Part shown: one piece after another, positions 16,725 to 25,211 of the stretch | Layout of the letters: each line of letters begins with the position of its first letter | Numbering within the stretch: the stretch's first letter is position 1 | Origin: Kitasatospora mediocidica KCTC 9733 | GTDB taxonomy: Bacteria; Actinomycetota; Actinomycetes; Streptomycetales; Streptomycetaceae | Direction of reading: 5' to 3' | Assembly: GCF_000744225.1 (NCBI RefSeq) | Contig: NZ_JQLN01000005.1 | Coordinates: 2,565,001 to 2,629,000, forward strand | Length of the DNA stretch: 64,000 bases | Notes under the pieces: model-generated | Told to the model about the DNA's origin: nothing | The model's database searches: none | The model's input: the letters and a program-made list of their open reading frames with translations, nothing else | Translations under genes and position numbers: made by a program

Positions 16725-17387
16725 TCAGGCGCGGATCACCAGGCTGCTGACGATCTTGTCGGCCAGGGTCTGGCCCTTGTCGTCCCACAGCGGCCAGAGG
16801 TAGCCGATGCCGCAGAGCGCCGAGTCGACGACGTGCGCCAGGCGGCGGACGAAGGTCATGCCGAAGCCGAGCGGCTGGCCGTCGATCTCGCGGACCAGGC
16901 GGATGCCCACGGCCTTCTTGCCGATGGTCTGGCCGGTCTTGCCCTCACGGATGAGCTGCCACAGGCCGAGGATCAGCGACAGCAGCGCGCCGATGCCGAT
17001 GATCGCGACGCCGGCCCCAGCCGAGCTGGACGAGCCGCTGGTGCAGACCGCCACGCCGGTGTCCGGGTCGACCGGGCAGTTCTTGACCGCGCTGAACAGC
17101 ATCGAGAAGCCGATGGCGTAGGCGATGGTCAGCGGGATGAAGATGACCAGGCTGTCGATGATCGAGCCGCCGACGCGCGCACCCCAGCTGGCCAGCACCG
17201 GCGGGGCCACGGGGGTGTAGCCGCCGTACGGGGCCTGCGGCGGCACGCCGTAGCCGGCGGGCTGCTGCTGCGGGTAGCCGTAGCCAGGCTGGGCCGGCTG
17301 GCCGTACGGGTTCTGCTGCGGCGGGACGCCGTACGGGGTCTGCTGCGGCTGGCCGTAGGGGTTGTTGGGGTCGGGCGGGTAGGACAC
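16725..17387 (-). CDS. RDD family membrane protein with Pro/Gln/Tyr-rich head, copy 2
   Basis: The 220-residue protein starts with ~60 residues of PYGQ/YGVPPQ repeats, followed by an RDD domain with SWGARVGGSIIDSLV, TIGKKAVGIRL and IGYLWPLWDD. The start is the GTG at 17387, because GGAGG is 5 nt upstream; an ATG at 17414 has no such site. The loop between helices contains a Cys pair (NCPVDPDTGVAVC). The low-complexity head resembles that of the DUF4190 gene upstream, which suggests the cluster evolved together. Confidence 0.9.
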   Translation of the reverse strand: MSYPPDPNNPYGQPQQTPYGVPPQQNPYGQPAQPGYGYPQQQPAGYGVPPQAPYGGYTPVAPPVLASWGARVGGSIIDSLVIFIPLTIAYAIGFSMLFSAVKNCPVDPDTGVAVCTSGSSSSAGAGVAIIGIGALLSLILGLWQLIREGKTGQTIGKKAVGIRLVREIDGQPLGFGMTFVRRLAHVVDSALCGIGYLWPLWDDKGQTLADKIVSSLVIRA

Positions 17388-17470
17388 AGGTGCCTCCGGG
17401 CGGGTACGACGCATGGATCGTGCGGGACGGTGTGGGGACAGCGGGTGAGATTAGCGGAGCGCGCTGACGA

Positions 17471-17869
17471 TCAGACACCCAGGCGGTTCAACTGCCACAG
17501 CCAGGCGCTGACGGCGGCTCCGGTGATCAGTGCGGCGCGGGTGCGCGGGGCTTGCCGCCACCACCAGGCGCCGCCGCCGAGCGGTGCGGTCAGCAGGGCG
17601 AGAACGGCGACCACGGTGACCGGGTTGGCGTTCAGGGCGGAGAGCCAGTGGCCGTGCCCCGCCTCGATGAAGACGGTGGTGCTGCCGCAGGCGGGACAGG
17701 GGATCCCGGTGAGCCGGCGCAGCGGGCAGATCACCCCGGGGTCGTGCGCGTCGTGCAGTGCGGCCACCGCGAGGGCGGCAGCGGCCGCCAGGCCGCAGCG
17801 CAGCGCCGCACGGGCCAGTCGGCCGGCCGGTGAGGCCGGGGCCGGGGTGGCCCGGACCGGGGTGATCAC
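17471..17869 (-). CDS. DUF2752 membrane protein
   Basis: The 132-residue protein carries the DUF2752 signature CPLRRLTGIPCPACGSTT, with closely spaced cysteines, between hydrophobic segments. The GTG start at 17869 overlaps the stop of the DUF4190 gene by 4 bp, indicating translational coupling. The Cys motif could bind a metal or cofactor at the membrane, but no function is established that I can name. Confidence 0.87.
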   Translation of the reverse strand: MITPVRATPAPASPAGRLARAALRCGLAAAAALAVAALHDAHDPGVICPLRRLTGIPCPACGSTTVFIEAGHGHWLSALNANPVTVVAVLALLTAPLGGGAWWWRQAPRTRAALITGAAVSAWLWQLNRLGV

Positions 17870-18351
17870 GGGATCTTGCTGAAGGCGCTGGCGTAGAAGA
17901 CCACCATGGCGACCAGGATCAGCGTGGCGACCGAGCCGATCACCACACCGCCGATCGCCAGGCTCCGGCCGACGCCGGTCTTCCTGGCCCGGCCCAGCGC
18001 GCCGATGCCCAGGCCCAGGCTGACCGGTCCGAGCACGACGGCGAACGGGACGCACATGCCCAGGACGCTGACGAAGCCGAGCACCACCGAGGCGACGGCC
18101 AGGTTGTTCGGCGGCTGCACCGCGGGGTACGGCTGCTGGGCGGCCGGGTAGCCGGGGTAGCCGTAGGGAGCCTGCTGGCCGTAGCCGGGCTGTGGGGGGT
18201 AGGGCTGCTGACCGTACGTCGGGTCGGGCTGCTGCTGGTGCTGCGGGTATCCGGCCGGGGGCTGCTGTCCGTAACCGCCCTGCTGTCCGTAGCCGTTCGA
18301 CGGGCCGTACGGATCATAAGGACCTTGCGGCTGTTGATACGGATTGCTCAT
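17866..18351 (-). CDS. DUF4190-type membrane protein with PYGQ-rich head
   Basis: The 161-residue protein has ~80 residues of Tyr/Gly/Gln/Pro repeats and then a two-helix domain (LAVASVVLGFVSVLG ... IGGVVIGSVATLILV) separated by LGIGALGRARKTG, as in DUF4190. It heads a minus-strand run of four small membrane proteins. The divergent region 18352-18494 leads into the folD relic. Confidence 0.85.
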   Translation of the reverse strand: MSNPYQQPQGPYDPYGPSNGYGQQGGYGQQPPAGYPQHQQQPDPTYGQQPYPPQPGYGQQAPYGYPGYPAAQQPYPAVQPPNNLAVASVVLGFVSVLGMCVPFAVVLGPVSLGLGIGALGRARKTGVGRSLAIGGVVIGSVATLILVAMVVFYASAFSKIP

Positions 18352-18494
18352 CGTGCTCTTCCCCCGGGGTCGGACATGTGCTCGGGCCTATCGTCAACTG
18401 TCGCGCGGCGGGCTGTCCAGCCGCTCGACGGGCGTCGGGCGCAACTGTGGCGCAAACGCAACTGGATCCACACAATCCGTTAAGGTCGGCGGAA

Positions 18495-18590
18495 TCGCGG
18501 GTGCCCGTGCGGGAGCAGTGCCGCCGATCCGGGAGGATGGGAGTGCTCCACAACATCGTCGAGGCGGCCGAGCGCCAGGCCGCTCGCTAG
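18495..18590 (+). pseudogene. folD: folD 3'-end relic
   Basis: The last ~15 codons before the TAG at 18588-18590 read VLHNIVEAAERQAAR, which matches the typical carboxy end of FolD (methylenetetrahydrofolate dehydrogenase/cyclohydrolase: ...MLL-NIVEAAER). The ~50 bp before it resemble the conserved PVPGGVGPMTRAML codons but with small insertions and deletions. In Streptomyces, folD stands immediately before the DUF3017 gene and mdh, and the relic sits there exactly, 15 bp before DUF3017. No upstream part of folD is present. This is an inference from the residual sequence and synteny. Confidence 0.6.
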
Positions 18591-18605
18591 TTCGAGGGAC
18601 ACCCC

Positions 18606-19016
18606 ATGAACGCGGTACGAGTGGGCCGGTCGCGCCGTCGGCCGGTCAAGACCACGGGCACGCTGCCGCCGGAGGGATCCGGCGCGGCCATGGACAGCGG
18701 GCACACGCTGCCGATACGGCAGTGGCCGATAACGCTGGTGCTGGCCGTGGTCGGGATCGGCCTGGCCGTCACCGTCACCAGTGACTTCCGGTACGGCCTG
18801 CTGACGATAGGCGCCGGCCTGCTGCTCGGCGCGGTGCTGCGCGCGCTGGTGCCGGAGGTCGGTCTGCTCGCGGTGCGCAGCCGCTTCACCGATGTGCTGG
18901 TGCTGCTCTTCCTTGGGGCGGTGATCGTCCTGCTCGCGCTGATCGCCCAGCCGGATCCCTGGTTGCAGGCCGATGTCCTGGAACACCTCGGCAAGTTCAT
19001 CGGCCGCCGCCACTGA
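18606..19016 (+). CDS. DUF3017 membrane protein
   Basis: The 136-residue protein has a basic amino end and three hydrophobic helices (WPITLVLAVVGIGLAV, FRYGLLTIGAGLLLGAVL, VLVLLFLGAVIVLLAL). This is the DUF3017 pattern, usually the gene after folD in Streptomyces. Here only a folD remnant precedes it, so its promoter must be the old folD promoter region or new sequence at 18352-18600. The ATG at 18606 has GAGGGA 5 nt upstream. Confidence 0.88.
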   Translation: MNAVRVGRSRRRPVKTTGTLPPEGSGAAMDSGHTLPIRQWPITLVLAVVGIGLAVTVTSDFRYGLLTIGAGLLLGAVLRALVPEVGLLAVRSRFTDVLVLLFLGAVIVLLALIAQPDPWLQADVLEHLGKFIGRRH

Positions 19017-19064
19017 GCGAGCCGCCACCGAGCGGATCGCCGTGTGAACGGCCCGAACGGCCCG

Positions 19065-19095
19065 CAAGCCCGCCTCCCGCCGGGGGCGGGCTTGT
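19065..19095 (+). terminator. Terminator after DUF3017 gene
   Basis: CAAGCCCGCC (19065-19074) pairs with GGCGGGCTTG (19085-19094) with extra CCC/GGG pairing inside, and is followed by TTGTTCT. Confidence 0.85.
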
Positions 19096-19161
19096 TCTGT
19101 GACGCACCAGCCACCGATGCACGCGGTAAGGACGGCTTCCTTGCGATAGCCTGACGCGGGG

Positions 19162-19179
19162 TCTCTCGATGTCGAGAGA
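19162..19179. promoter_or_regulatory. Perfect 8-2-8 palindrome upstream of mdh
   Basis: TCTCTCGA-TG-TCGAGAGA lies 80 bp before the mdh start, just downstream of a GATAGC -10-like element, where a repressor dimer would block transcription. MarR-family TamR has been reported to act on central-carbon genes, including mdh, in Streptomyces; assignment to TamR is inference. Confidence 0.55.
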
Positions 19180-19259
19180 TCCTCCTCGGCTCCAGTGCGT
19201 CGGCCAGCCCTGTGTCGCTGCTGTGGAGCGTGGCACCTGGCGATCGCAGGAGTAGGAAA

Positions 19260-20252
19260 ATGACTCGCACCCCCGTCAACGTCACCGTCACCGGAGCGGC
19301 CGGCCAGATCGGCTATGCGCTGCTGTTCCGCATTGCCTCCGGCCACCTGCTCGGCGCGGACGTGCCGGTGAACCTCCGCCTGCTGGAGATCCCGCAGGGC
19401 CTCAAGGCCGCCGAGGGCGTCGCCATGGAGCTCGACGACTGCGCCTTCCCGCTGCTGCGCGACATCACCATCACCGACAACGCCGGCACCGCCTTCGAGG
19501 GCGCCAACGTGGCGCTGCTGGTCGGCGCCCGTCCGCGCACCGCGGGCATGGAGCGCGCGGACCTGCTGAGCGCCAACGGCGGCATCTTCGGCCCGCAGGG
19601 CAAGGCCATCAACGACCACGCCGCGGACGACATCAAGGTCCTGGTCGTCGGCAACCCGGCCAACACCAACGCCCTGATCGCCCAGCGCAACGCCCCCGAC
19701 GTGCCGGCCGAGCGGTTCACCGCGATGACCCGCCTGGACCACAACCGCGCCATCGCGCAGCTCGCCAAGAAGTCCGGTGCCGCCGTCGCCGACATCACCA
19801 AGGCGATCATCTGGGGCAACCACTCCGCCAGCCAGTACCCGGACCTCTTCCACGCCGAGATCGCCGGCAAGACCGCTTTCGAGGCGACCGGCAGCGACCT
19901 GGGCTGGGTCGAGAAGGACTTCATCCCGACCGTCGCCAAGCGCGGCGCGGCGATCATCGAGGCCCGCGGCCTCTCCTCGGCCGCCTCGGCCGCCAACGCC
20001 GCCATCGACCACGTCCACACCTGGGTCAACGGCACCGCGGCCGGCGACTGGACCTCGATGGGCATCGTCTCGGACGGCTCGTACGGCGTCGAGGCGGGCA
20101 TCATCTCGTCCTTCCCGGTCACCACCAAGGACGGCAAGTACGAGATCGTCCAGGGCCTGGAGATCTCCGACTTCTCGCGCGCCCGGATCGACGCCTCGGT
20201 CGCCGAGCTGGTCGAGGAGCGCAACGCGGTGCAGGAGCTCGGCCTGATCTGA
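19260..20252 (+). CDS. mdh: Malate dehydrogenase
   Basis: Mdh interconverts malate and oxaloacetate with NAD. The 330-residue protein has the Rossmann glycine motif TGAAGQIGYALL at residues 11-22, the coenzyme/substrate residues of GARPRTAGMER (mobile-loop Arg) and GNPANTN, and the catalytic His in WGNHSASQ near residue 188. The length and the TGAAGQIGY motif place it in the LDH-like type-2 group usual in Streptomyces. The ATG at 19260 follows AGGAGTAGGAAA. It is a single-gene unit closed by a hairpin at 20281. Confidence 0.96.
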   Translation: MTRTPVNVTVTGAAGQIGYALLFRIASGHLLGADVPVNLRLLEIPQGLKAAEGVAMELDDCAFPLLRDITITDNAGTAFEGANVALLVGARPRTAGMERADLLSANGGIFGPQGKAINDHAADDIKVLVVGNPANTNALIAQRNAPDVPAERFTAMTRLDHNRAIAQLAKKSGAAVADITKAIIWGNHSASQYPDLFHAEIAGKTAFEATGSDLGWVEKDFIPTVAKRGAAIIEARGLSSAASAANAAIDHVHTWVNGTAAGDWTSMGIVSDGSYGVEAGIISSFPVTTKDGKYEIVQGLEISDFSRARIDASVAELVEERNAVQELGLI

Positions 20253-20280
20253 AGCTGATCCCAGCCACCGGTGCGGAGCG

Positions 20281-20312
20281 GCCGGCCACCTCCCTCGTCG
20301 GAGGTGGTCGGC
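20281..20312 (+). terminator. Terminator after mdh
   Basis: GCCGGCCACCTCC (20281-20293) pairs with GGAGGTGGTCGGC (20300-20312), with one G-T pair and a 6-nt loop. It stands 23 bp before the next GTG, so it may also affect that gene. Confidence 0.8.
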
Positions 20313-20334
20313 CGCCGCCGTAAACTGACCGACC

Positions 20335-21648
20335 GTGAACGAAACCCTCGAGGATGCCGCGCTCGTCCTCGTCTTCATCATCCTCGGTGGGCTGTTCAAC
20401 ATCGCCGAGATCTCGCTGATCTCGCTGCGCGAGGGCCAGATCCGCTCGCTCGCCGAGCGAGGCACCAAGCGGGCCTCGCGGGCCGCCCACCTGGCCGCCG
20501 ACCCCAACCGGTTCCTGGCCGCCGTGCAGGTCGGGGTGACCTGCATGGGCTTCCTCTCGGCCGCCTTCGGCGCGGACACGCTGGCCGGCAAGGCCGCCCC
20601 GCTCTTCGTCCGGATGGGCTTCTCCACCGGCGTGGCGGACGCCGTCGCGCTGGTCGGCCTGACCCTGCTCATCTCCTACATCTCGCTCGTCCTGGGTGAG
20701 CTGACCCCCAAGCGGATCGGCCTCCAGCGCACCGAGCCCATCGCGCTGCTGGCCGCGCCGGTGGTCGATGTGATGTCCGTCGCGCTGCGCCCGGTGATCT
20801 GGCTGCTCGGCCACTCCACCAACCTGATGGTCCGGCTGCTCGGCGGCGACCCCAAGGCGGGCCGGGGCAGCATGAGCTCGGAGGAGCTGCGCGGCCTGGT
20901 CGCCGCCAACACCGAACTCGGCAGCGACGAACGGGCGCTGATCGCCGATGTCTTCGCGGCCGGCGAGCGGCAGGTGATCGAGGTGATGGTGCCGCGCACC
21001 GAGGTCACCTTCCTGGACGCCGACCAGCTGCTGACCGAGGTCCGCGAGGAGACCAGCTCCTCGCCGCACTCGCGCTACCCCGTGATCGAGGGCAGCTACG
21101 ACGCGGTGGTCGGCTTCGTGCATGTCCGCGACCTCTACCGGGCGCTCGGCCAGCAGGCCGTCCGGGTCCGCGACATCACCCGGCCGGTGAAGCTGCTGCC
21201 CGCCACCAAGCGCGTGCTGGAGGCGATGAGCGAGATGCGCCGGGAGGGGCACCACCTGGCGATGATCGTCGACGAGTACGGCGGCACGGCCGGCATCGTC
21301 AGCCTGGAGGACCTGGTCGAGGAGGTGATCGGCGAGATCCGCGACGAGTACGACGCCCAGGAGACCACCACCACCCGGCAGCTGGCCGGCGGCGGCATGG
21401 AGGTGGACGGGCTGCTCAACCTGCCCGACTTCGCCGAGGAGGCCGGCGTCGCGCTGCCCGAGGGCCCGTACGAGACGGTGGCCGGCTACGTGGTCGCCGA
21501 GCTCGGCGAGCTGCCGTCGGTGGGGGACCAGGTGGTGACCGCCGAGGGCGTGGTGCTGAGCGTCGCGGCGCTGGACGGGCGCCGGATCGACCGGGTCCGG
21601 GTGAGCGCTGAACGACTGGCAGAACCTCCAAACGACGAGGTGTCCTGA
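20335..21648 (+). CDS. Hemolysin/CorC-family membrane protein (DUF21-CBS-CorC)
   Basis: The 437-residue protein has an amino-terminal DUF21/CNNM membrane domain with about four helices, two CBS domains (~residues 205-325; VMVPRTEV, VIVDEYGGTAGIV) and the CorC_HlyC transporter-associated domain (~345-430). The family is linked to magnesium/cobalt efflux or ion homeostasis; the hemolysin name is historical. The start is the GTG at 20335. The usual tandem paralogue is not present. The gene ends 30 bp before trpS. Confidence 0.9.
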   Translation: MNETLEDAALVLVFIILGGLFNIAEISLISLREGQIRSLAERGTKRASRAAHLAADPNRFLAAVQVGVTCMGFLSAAFGADTLAGKAAPLFVRMGFSTGVADAVALVGLTLLISYISLVLGELTPKRIGLQRTEPIALLAAPVVDVMSVALRPVIWLLGHSTNLMVRLLGGDPKAGRGSMSSEELRGLVAANTELGSDERALIADVFAAGERQVIEVMVPRTEVTFLDADQLLTEVREETSSSPHSRYPVIEGSYDAVVGFVHVRDLYRALGQQAVRVRDITRPVKLLPATKRVLEAMSEMRREGHHLAMIVDEYGGTAGIVSLEDLVEEVIGEIRDEYDAQETTTTRQLAGGGMEVDGLLNLPDFAEEAGVALPEGPYETVAGYVVAELGELPSVGDQVVTAEGVVLSVAALDGRRIDRVRVSAERLAEPPNDEVS

Positions 21649-21678
21649 CCGCTCTCCGGAACTGGAAGAATGGTGCGC

Positions 21679-22734
21679 ATGGTCAACGCAGCGGTCAACG
21701 GTCCGGTGAAGGACCGCCCCCGGGTGCTCTCCGGCATCCAGCCCACCTCCGGCTCGTTCCACCTGGGCAACTACCTCGGCGCGGTGCGCCAGTGGGTGGA
21801 CCTCCAGGAGTCCAGCGACGCCTTCTACATGGTGGTCGACCTGCACGCGATCACCGTGCAGCAGGATCCGCGCACGCTCCGCGAGAACACCCGGGTCTCC
21901 GTCGCGCAGCTGCTCGGCGCGGGCCTGGACCCGGAGCGCAGCACCCTCTTCATCCAGTCCCACGTGCCCGAGCACGCCCAGCTCGCCTGGGTGATGAACT
22001 GCCTCACCGGCTTCGGCGAGGCCGCCCGGATGACGCAGTTCAAGGACAAGTCCGCCAAGCAGGGCAGCGACCACACCTCGGTCGGTCTCTTCACCTACCC
22101 GATCCTGCAGATCGCCGACATCCTGCTCTACCAGGCCGACGCCGTGCCGGTCGGCGAGGACCAGCGCCAGCACCTGGAGCTCACCCGAGACCTCGCCGAG
22201 CGCTTCAACAGCCGCTACGAGCCCACCTTCACGCTGCCCAAGCCGTACATCCTCAAGGAGACGGCGAAGATCCTGGACCTCCAGGACCCGACGGCCAAGA
22301 TGAGCAAGTCGGCCTCCTCGGCCAAGGGCCTGGTCAACCTGTTGGACGAGGCGAAGGTCAGCGCCAAGAAGTTCAAGAGCGCGGTGACCGACACCGACAC
22401 CGTGGTGACCTACGACGAGGAGAAGAAGGCCGGCGTCTCCAACCTGCTGCGGATCCACTCCGCGCTCAGCGGGCAGAGCGTCGACCAGCTGGTGGCGCAC
22501 TTCGAGGGCAAGATGTACGGCGCCCTGAAGACCGAGCTGGCCGAGGTCTTCACCGAGTGGGTCGCCCCCTTCCAGCAGCGCACCCAGGAGTACCTGGACG
22601 ACCCGGCCGAGCTGGACCGGGTGCTCGCGGTGGGGGCCGAGAAGGCCCGCGCGGTGGCCTCCGAGACGCTGGCCACGGTCTACGACCGGATCGGGTTCCT
22701 GACGCCGGCCGGCCTCGCGGCCGCCGAGCGCTGA
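21679..22734 (+). CDS. trpS: Tryptophanyl-tRNA synthetase
   Basis: TrpS charges tRNA-Trp. The 351-residue class-I synthetase has the HIGH-like motif GSFHLGN near residue 25 and the signature AKMSKSASS near residue 210, with the typical VGEDQRQHLELTRD stretch between. I chose the ATG at 21679 because GGAAG is 10 nt upstream; an ATG at 21670 is directly adjacent to it. The stop overlaps the next start by one base (TGATG). I cannot tell from one copy whether this is the housekeeping or an indolmycin-resistant type. Confidence 0.95.
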   Translation: MVNAAVNGPVKDRPRVLSGIQPTSGSFHLGNYLGAVRQWVDLQESSDAFYMVVDLHAITVQQDPRTLRENTRVSVAQLLGAGLDPERSTLFIQSHVPEHAQLAWVMNCLTGFGEAARMTQFKDKSAKQGSDHTSVGLFTYPILQIADILLYQADAVPVGEDQRQHLELTRDLAERFNSRYEPTFTLPKPYILKETAKILDLQDPTAKMSKSASSAKGLVNLLDEAKVSAKKFKSAVTDTDTVVTYDEEKKAGVSNLLRIHSALSGQSVDQLVAHFEGKMYGALKTELAEVFTEWVAPFQQRTQEYLDDPAELDRVLAVGAEKARAVASETLATVYDRIGFLTPAGLAAAER

Positions 22735-23291
22735 TGCCCTCCGTGCCCACCCCCGTCGATGGTGACGGCCTCGCCGAGGCCGTCACCATCGGCGTGTCCG
22801 TCTCCGTCCCCGAGCCATTCGGCTCGGCGATCCAGGACGCCCGGGCCGGGTACGGCGATCCGCTGGCGCGCGCGATACCGACGCACATCACGTTGCTGCC
22901 GCCGACCGGGGTCCCGGCCGCGCGGCTGCCCGAGGTGCGGGCGCACCTGGCCGCGGTGGCCCGCGCGTACCGGTCCTTCCGGGTACTGCTGCAGGGCGGC
23001 GGCAGCTTCCGCCCGGTCTCCCCGGTGGTCTTCGTCCGGGTCGAGGAGGGGGCTCAGGAGTGCCGCGAGCTGGAGGCGGCGATCCGCTCCGGACCGCTGG
23101 CCCGCGAGCTGGCCTTCCCGTACCACCCGCACGTGACGGTGGCGCACGGGCTGTCGGAGGCGGCGCTGGACGCCGCGTACGCCGACGTCCGCGGCTTCCA
23201 GGCCGCCTTCGCGGTGCCCGGCTTCAGCCTCTCCCGGTTCGGCGCGGACGAGATCTGGCGCCCCTGGCAGGCCTTCACCTTCGGAGCCTGA
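22734..23291 (+). CDS. 2H phosphoesterase / 2'-5' RNA ligase family protein
   Basis: The 185-residue protein has two H-x-T motifs, HITLL near residue 50 and HVTVAH near residue 130, the paired catalytic histidines of the 2H phosphoesterase fold. Related proteins hydrolyse cyclic phosphodiester ends of RNA or nucleotides. The ATG shares one base with the trpS stop, so the pair is translationally coupled, which fits an RNA-related role. The natural substrate is unknown. Confidence 0.88.
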   Translation: MPSVPTPVDGDGLAEAVTIGVSVSVPEPFGSAIQDARAGYGDPLARAIPTHITLLPPTGVPAARLPEVRAHLAAVARAYRSFRVLLQGGGSFRPVSPVVFVRVEEGAQECRELEAAIRSGPLARELAFPYHPHVTVAHGLSEAALDAAYADVRGFQAAFAVPGFSLSRFGADEIWRPWQAFTFGA

Positions 23292-23311
23292 GCGCTCCCG
23301 CCGGAGCGCCC

Positions 23312-24907
23312 TCAGCCGAGCGCCGGCTCCTGCTCCTGTTCCTGACGCTCCACCGGGGACGGCCGCACTGCGGCGGCGCGGCGCGGGGCGCGGCGGGCGG
23401 CGATCAGGCCCAGGCACAGCGGTCCGACGAACAGCGGCACGACGTTGTAGCGGAACAGCTCCGCCGGGTTGGCCGCGATCAGCGTCAGCTGGAGCCCCAG
23501 CAGGATCCCGCCGAGCGCGAGCACACCCCTGCGCCGCCGCCCGGCCGCGTACAGGGCCAGCGCCGCGTAGGCGACGTAGCACCAGGTCGCGCCGCGCCAG
23601 AGCAGCCAGTCCAGTTGGCTGACCTTGCTGGCGGTCTGCAGCCAGACGCCGGCCTTGTGCAGCGTGCTGGAGAGCGGGTGGCTGCGCAGCGCGGGCAGGT
23701 AGCGGCTGCCCAGCATCTTCCCGTTCGGGGCCACGTGCCCGGCGCTGAGGTCGGCGGTGGCGGCCGGGGCGGTCCAGCCCCACAGGTCGGGCGAGCGGTC
23801 CAGCGGCGAGATGATCGTGCTGGCGCCGTACTGGGTGGGGTCGGAGAACGGCGCCCAGGCGATGTGCGCCCGGCAGATCCGGGCACCGATCACGATGTCG
23901 GGACTGGACTTGAGCAGCTTGGTCCACAGGGCCAGCAGCTGTCCGTTCAACCGGTCGGCGGCCGCCCGGTCGAACGGCGCCGAGCTGTTGGTCAGCGCGT
24001 CGCCCGAGTAGCAGTTGGCGCCCGCCTTCCAGGTGCTGAGCGGGGCGACCTCGGTCAGCAGCCGCTGGTCCGCCGCGCTGAACAGGCCCGGCGCCTTGTC
24101 GTACGCGACCGCGATGTCCGAGTAGTTGAGCGCGAAGACGGCGTCCGCCGGCGGCTGCTTGACGCCGACGGCCGGGTAGAGCCAGAGCTGTCCGGCCAGC
24201 GGCAGCAGCACGGCCGCGGCCGTCAGCACCGCCAGCGTCCTGCGCAGGCCGGGCAGGACGAGCAGCAGCGCGACCCCGGCGATCAGCACCATGCCTTCGT
24301 TCGCGTTGCGGAACAGGCCGACGCCGAGCAGGCCGAGGGTCAGCATCAGCAGGTCGAACCGGGGTGCGCCGGGACGGTAGCCGCGCACTGCGGCGGCCGA
24401 CGCGCCGTAGCGCCGGGCCAGCAGCCGGGCGCCGGCCGCGAACACCAGCACCGCGCTGATGGTGAACGGCACGTCCTTCCAGACGAAGACCACGAAGGTC
24501 CCGGTCGGCGGCAGCGCGGCGACCGCGAGCGCCGCCGCCGCACTCCAGCGCCCGCGCACCCCGAGCCCGCGCAGCGCCACGCAGGCGTAGCCGAGCACGG
24601 CGGACATCGCCGTGGTCTGCGCCAGGGTGAGCAGGGCGAACTTCCCGGGCAGGTGCAGGACCAGCCACACGAAGCAGTCGTAGAGGACGGAGTGGTCGGA
24701 GGCCCAGTTCCCGGTGGTGACCTGCCAGGTGTACATCACCGAGTCGAAGCTCAGCAGGCCCGGGTAGAAGGCGGCCCACCAGCACAGCCAGATCGCCTGG
24801 GTGCCGGCCAGCACCGCCAGCGGGAGCCGCCACGGCGGGGGGACCCGTCCGAGTGCCCGGCGCAGCTGCGCGGAGCCCGCAGGACGGACGGGAGCGGTCT
24901 TCGGCAT
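23312..24907 (-). CDS. Multi-pass membrane protein, GT-C-like (possibly DUF6020)
   Basis: The 531-residue protein has about twelve hydrophobic segments. A first periplasmic loop carries SFDSVMYTWQVTTGNW and SDHSVLYDCFVW, and there is a large extracytoplasmic region near residues 255-410. The acidic Asp in the first loop and the layout resemble GT-C glycosyltransferases or the DUF6020 family, but I cannot see a diagnostic motif. The ATG at 24907 is only 36 bp from a MITE-like element at 24943, which may have altered its promoter. It is convergent with the 2H phosphoesterase. Confidence 0.7.
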   Translation of the reverse strand: MPKTAPVRPAGSAQLRRALGRVPPPWRLPLAVLAGTQAIWLCWWAAFYPGLLSFDSVMYTWQVTTGNWASDHSVLYDCFVWLVLHLPGKFALLTLAQTTAMSAVLGYACVALRGLGVRGRWSAAAALAVAALPPTGTFVVFVWKDVPFTISAVLVFAAGARLLARRYGASAAAVRGYRPGAPRFDLLMLTLGLLGVGLFRNANEGMVLIAGVALLLVLPGLRRTLAVLTAAAVLLPLAGQLWLYPAVGVKQPPADAVFALNYSDIAVAYDKAPGLFSAADQRLLTEVAPLSTWKAGANCYSGDALTNSSAPFDRAAADRLNGQLLALWTKLLKSSPDIVIGARICRAHIAWAPFSDPTQYGASTIISPLDRSPDLWGWTAPAATADLSAGHVAPNGKMLGSRYLPALRSHPLSSTLHKAGVWLQTASKVSQLDWLLWRGATWCYVAYAALALYAAGRRRRGVLALGGILLGLQLTLIAANPAELFRYNVVPLFVGPLCLGLIAARRAPRRAAAVRPSPVERQEQEQEPALG

Positions 24908-24942
24908 GGTGGTCTCCGTGGCAGGGGCGGCCCTCCACCTTA

Positions 24943-25100
24943 GACCGACCGGCACATGGTGGGCGGCGTCGCGGCCCGATGGCTCTCGCCTGGACGGCTT
25001 CTCCTCAGTCGCCGATGCTCCGCATGGGCTCCTTCGTCGGCACCGCCCAGACTCGGCCCTCGACCCGCTCCTTCCTCCACCCACCATGTGCCGGTCGGTC
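24943..25100. mobile_element. 158-bp MITE-like element with 21-bp terminal inverted repeats
   Basis: The ends are perfect inverted repeats of 21 bp (24943-24963 and 25080-25100, outer end GACCGACCGGCAC). Both flanks carry the 3-bp direct repeat TTA (24940-24942 and 25101-25103), as expected from a target-site duplication. The internal ~116 bp code for nothing convincing. Short size, inverted ends and a TNA-type target suggest a non-autonomous element mobilised by an IS5-superfamily transposase; the family is inference. Confidence 0.75.
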
Positions 25101-25211
25101 TTAGTGGGGCTGCCTGAGAATCCGGTGCCCGCTTCCCCGGCGGGGGCGGGTGATACGGTCGAACGGCCGTGCTGTGAGTCCGGCTTGTCCAGCTAACGGA
25201 AGTTCCCGGGT

